The translations under genes were made by a program, and so were the position numbers. From Bdellovibrio svalbardensis (GTDB lineage: Bacteria; Bdellovibrionota; Bdellovibrionia; Bdellovibrionales; Bdellovibrionaceae), in NCBI RefSeq assembly GCF_029531655.1, contig NZ_JANRMI010000003.1, positions 547,230 to 611,229 of the forward strand: a DNA stretch of 64,000 bases, in the 5' to 3' direction. The notes below the pieces were generated by a model. That model made no database searches and was not told the DNA's origin. It worked only from the letters and a program-made list of their open reading frames with translations. Below, in pieces: positions 62,360 to 64,000 of the stretch; the first letter of the stretch is position 1; every line of letters starts with the position of its first letter.

Positions 62360-63328
62360 TTAAGGAATCAAAACTGAGTCTAGAACGTGGATTACACCGT
62401 TAGCGGTTTGAATATTCGTGACCACTAGCTTGGCACCATTAATAAATGCTTCACCATTTGCCACAGTAAACTGCACCAACTTCCCATTCACAGTTTCAAG
62501 ACGTCCCGCTTTGGCGATGTCTTGAGCTAATTTTTCCCCAGCCACCACATGATAAGTTAAAATTTGTGTCAAAAGACTTTCATCCGCAAGAATCTTATTC
62601 AAAGTCTCTTCGCCAACTTTCGCAAAAGCTTCATCTGTCGGAAAAAAAACTGTGAAGGGACCTTCGGAACGAAGAGTTTCTTCAAGACCCGCCATTTGAA
62701 TTCCCGCTAGAAGTGTTTTGAAGTTTCCCGCTGCGACAGCCGTATCAACGATATCTTTGGGATTTTTCACAACTTCACAAAGAGGCTGACGTTTGCTGAA
62801 GCCGCCTGTTTGCACTGAAGTTAAGATTGAGCAGGTATCGTAGCCTTGAGCTTTTAATTTTGCTTCAATGGAAATATAAGTGCTCAGGCTCAAAGTTGGC
62901 TGACGAGAAAGAATCCAAGCATATTTAAGACTTGGATCGCCAACCACCGCATAAGAGTAGTTAGGTCCCAAATCCAAGATCCAATAATTTCCACCAAAGC
63001 TGAAGATCCAATCGATGAACTTTACGAAAGTCACTTTAAGCTTCGAGTTGCTTTTGCTATCAACGACTTTGGCTCTTCCTTCAGCCACAGAACGAGCCCC
63101 CGACTTTGTATCGCAGGAATTCAGAACCTTGATAAAACCCCTATCGGCCATTGAGTACTCAGCCGTTGTGTTGCCAACACATTGTTTTTGGAAACTTTGA
63201 GGAATACTTGCCACCTCATACCATTTGCCAATGTATTTATTTAGATCCACAGAAGGCACTGTCGTCGGTTCTGCAAAACCAGCCGAAGCAAAGCCCATAA
63301 CAAGAACGGAAAGAATAAATTTTTTCAT
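62360..63328 (-). CDS. lipocalin-fasciclin (FAS1) fusion protein, exported
   Basis: 322 residues behind AAAGGAGCTG. Signal peptide MKKFILSVLVMGFASAGFA. Residues about 25-175 are a lipocalin of the Blc/apoD type (LNKYIGKWYEVASIP, then ILDLGPNYSYAVVGDP and ILSRQP). Residues about 185-322 are a FAS1 domain (TLLAGIQMAGLEETL, PFTVFFPTDEAFAKV, LTYHVVAGEKL and NGVIHVLDSVLIP). Lipocalins bind lipids and FAS1 domains mediate adhesion; their fusion in one exported chain is unusual. Confidence 0.93.
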   Translation of the reverse strand: MKKFILSVLVMGFASAGFAEPTTVPSVDLNKYIGKWYEVASIPQSFQKQCVGNTTAEYSMADRGFIKVLNSCDTKSGARSVAEGRAKVVDSKSNSKLKVTFVKFIDWIFSFGGNYWILDLGPNYSYAVVGDPSLKYAWILSRQPTLSLSTYISIEAKLKAQGYDTCSILTSVQTGGFSKRQPLCEVVKNPKDIVDTAVAAGNFKTLLAGIQMAGLEETLRSEGPFTVFFPTDEAFAKVGEETLNKILADESLLTQILTYHVVAGEKLAQDIAKAGRLETVNGKLVQFTVANGEAFINGAKLVVTNIQTANGVIHVLDSVLIP

Positions 63329-63400
63329 AACAGCTCCTTTTAGCTAAAGCCGTTATAAACAGAACCCGTTGCTGTGCCTATTATAATTAGGAATATGCCT

Positions 63401-63417
63401 GTTTCCATTTTGGAAAC
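63401..63417. promoter_or_regulatory. palindrome in a divergent promoter region
   Basis: GTTTCCA and TGGAAAC surround TTT in the 158 bases between the divergent lipocalin-FAS1 gene and the next gene, near a TATAAT-like hexamer readable on both strands at 63380-63387. It could be an operator for either gene. Confidence 0.35.
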
Positions 63418-63486
63418 TCTGTTGTTTGACAAGATTTTTAAAGGAAATCCCTTGCCTAAGAAAGAGGACCCTTTCAAGCTAGATCT

Positions 63487-63870
63487 ATGAGAAAAATTCT
63501 AGGCTTCTTGCTTACGACAGTTTGTCTTTTTACCACCCCTTCAGCCTTTGCTGAAGACATGACCTTCCGCTGCCACGGCAGGGTTTACCAAACTGGTTTC
63601 TTTTTTAAATATCAAATTGAACTGCACGATCGCGGGCTGTCGCAAGTGCGCCTCACCACCAGCCAGGGCTACGACAACTCCATGGATTACGGCTGGAAGT
63701 CTATTGAAGTTACCAGCGGAAAATTCCCCGTGGACTCTCCTTGGGATGAGTATAAAGCTTATCTGAGCCGAGACGGACGCAACTACAATTTGGTGCTAGT
63801 AAACCCCGTCACTGGCGTCTCAATAGACAATCCACCGTATGATCGTTTTGTTTGTGTGGTTCCGCTTTAG
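63487..63870 (+). CDS. small exported protein of unknown function
   Basis: 127 residues with signal peptide MRKILGFLLTTVCLFTTPSAFA|ED. The mature part is beta-rich with two cysteines (FRCHG and FVCVV) near the ends, likely a disulphide. No family recognised. After its stop the last 130 bases of the window show no gene. Confidence 0.7.
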   Translation: MRKILGFLLTTVCLFTTPSAFAEDMTFRCHGRVYQTGFFFKYQIELHDRGLSQVRLTTSQGYDNSMDYGWKSIEVTSGKFPVDSPWDEYKAYLSRDGRNYNLVLVNPVTGVSIDNPPYDRFVCVVPL

Positions 63871-64000
63871 ATTTCTGAATATTCGTGTTCGCACGGTACC
63901 AGAGCTACTTCATCCACAATACTGATCTAGCAAAACAAATCGCACGATCAGTTGCACCCGTGGGGAAATGCGATGCAACACCGGCGCCGCAAGTAACAAT

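Overview
The window is a contiguous stretch of a Gram-negative bacterial chromosome of moderate GC, densely packed with genes on both strands. I see no rRNA, tRNA, phage, insertion sequence or CRISPR array. Many proteins carry signal peptides, lipoboxes or outer-membrane beta-barrel signatures. There is a caa3-type cytochrome oxidase, a PBP1C/alpha-2-macroglobulin pair and several convergent gene pairs whose 3' ends overlap. This gene content suggests a member of the Bdellovibrionota, probably Bdellovibrio-like. That assignment is inferred from protein character and was not tested by a search.

Layout. 1-3.7 kb: the 5' end of a RadD-type helicase, a secreted protein, then a leftward group (SlyD-like prolyl isomerase, zinc-ribbon protein, DEAD-box helicase) and an RRM RNA-binding protein. 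4-10.8 kb: S4-like protein and RsmG, a cysteine hydrolase, a GST, a quinone oxidoreductase, an M14-like peptidase, an MFS pump and two unknowns. 10.8-14.3 kb: an exported Ppx/GppA-like protein, a foldable 147-bp inverted-repeat element, homogentisate dioxygenase and a PhnD-like lipoprotein. 14.4-18.6 kb: a three-gene phosphorelay (HPt, hybrid kinase, receiver). 18.7-26.6 kb: OsmC, PBP1C and alpha-2-macroglobulin. 26.8-30.7 kb: a 40-residue membrane miniprotein, SodC, fumarylacetoacetase-like protein, a beta-barrel protein, an LtaS-like membrane domain lacking its catalytic domain, and maleylacetoacetate isomerase. 30.8-36.8 kb: the leftward respiratory operon (cytochrome c, SCO, CtaC-D-E-F, heme O synthase). 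36.9-42.2 kb: two alpha/beta hydrolases, a FabG-like reductase, a KASIII-like protein and an acyl-CoA/AMP ligase, possibly one lipid pathway. 42.3-47.7 kb: envelope proteins and SecA. 47.9-52.7 kb: patatin, TrmL, GGCT-like protein, then glnB-glnA followed by a GcvH-like protein with an acidic tail. 52.8-64 kb: DMT transporter, NlpC/P60-like lipoprotein, parvulin, alcohol dehydrogenase, GYF_2-PilZ protein, LysR regulator, a lipocalin-fasciclin fusion and several secreted unknowns.

Pathways. HmgA, the FAH-family protein and MaiA would carry homogentisate to fumarate and acetoacetate, although they lie in three separate transcription units. The oxidase operon encodes its structural subunits, a copper chaperone, a membrane-anchored cytochrome c and heme O synthase. 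GlnB and GlnA retain the tyrosines used for covalent regulation.

The most unusual items are: (i) a family of short GC-rich palindromes, including a four-copy 25-bp tandem array and a copy inside the SCO coding sequence; (ii) a larger inverted-repeat element whose outer motif recurs after maiA; (iii) the GcvH-like protein without its lipoyl lysine; (iv) the KASIII-like enzyme without its usual His and Asn; (v) an exported Ppx/GppA fold; (vi) the lipocalin-FAS1 fusion; and (vii) the LtaS-like orphan membrane domain.
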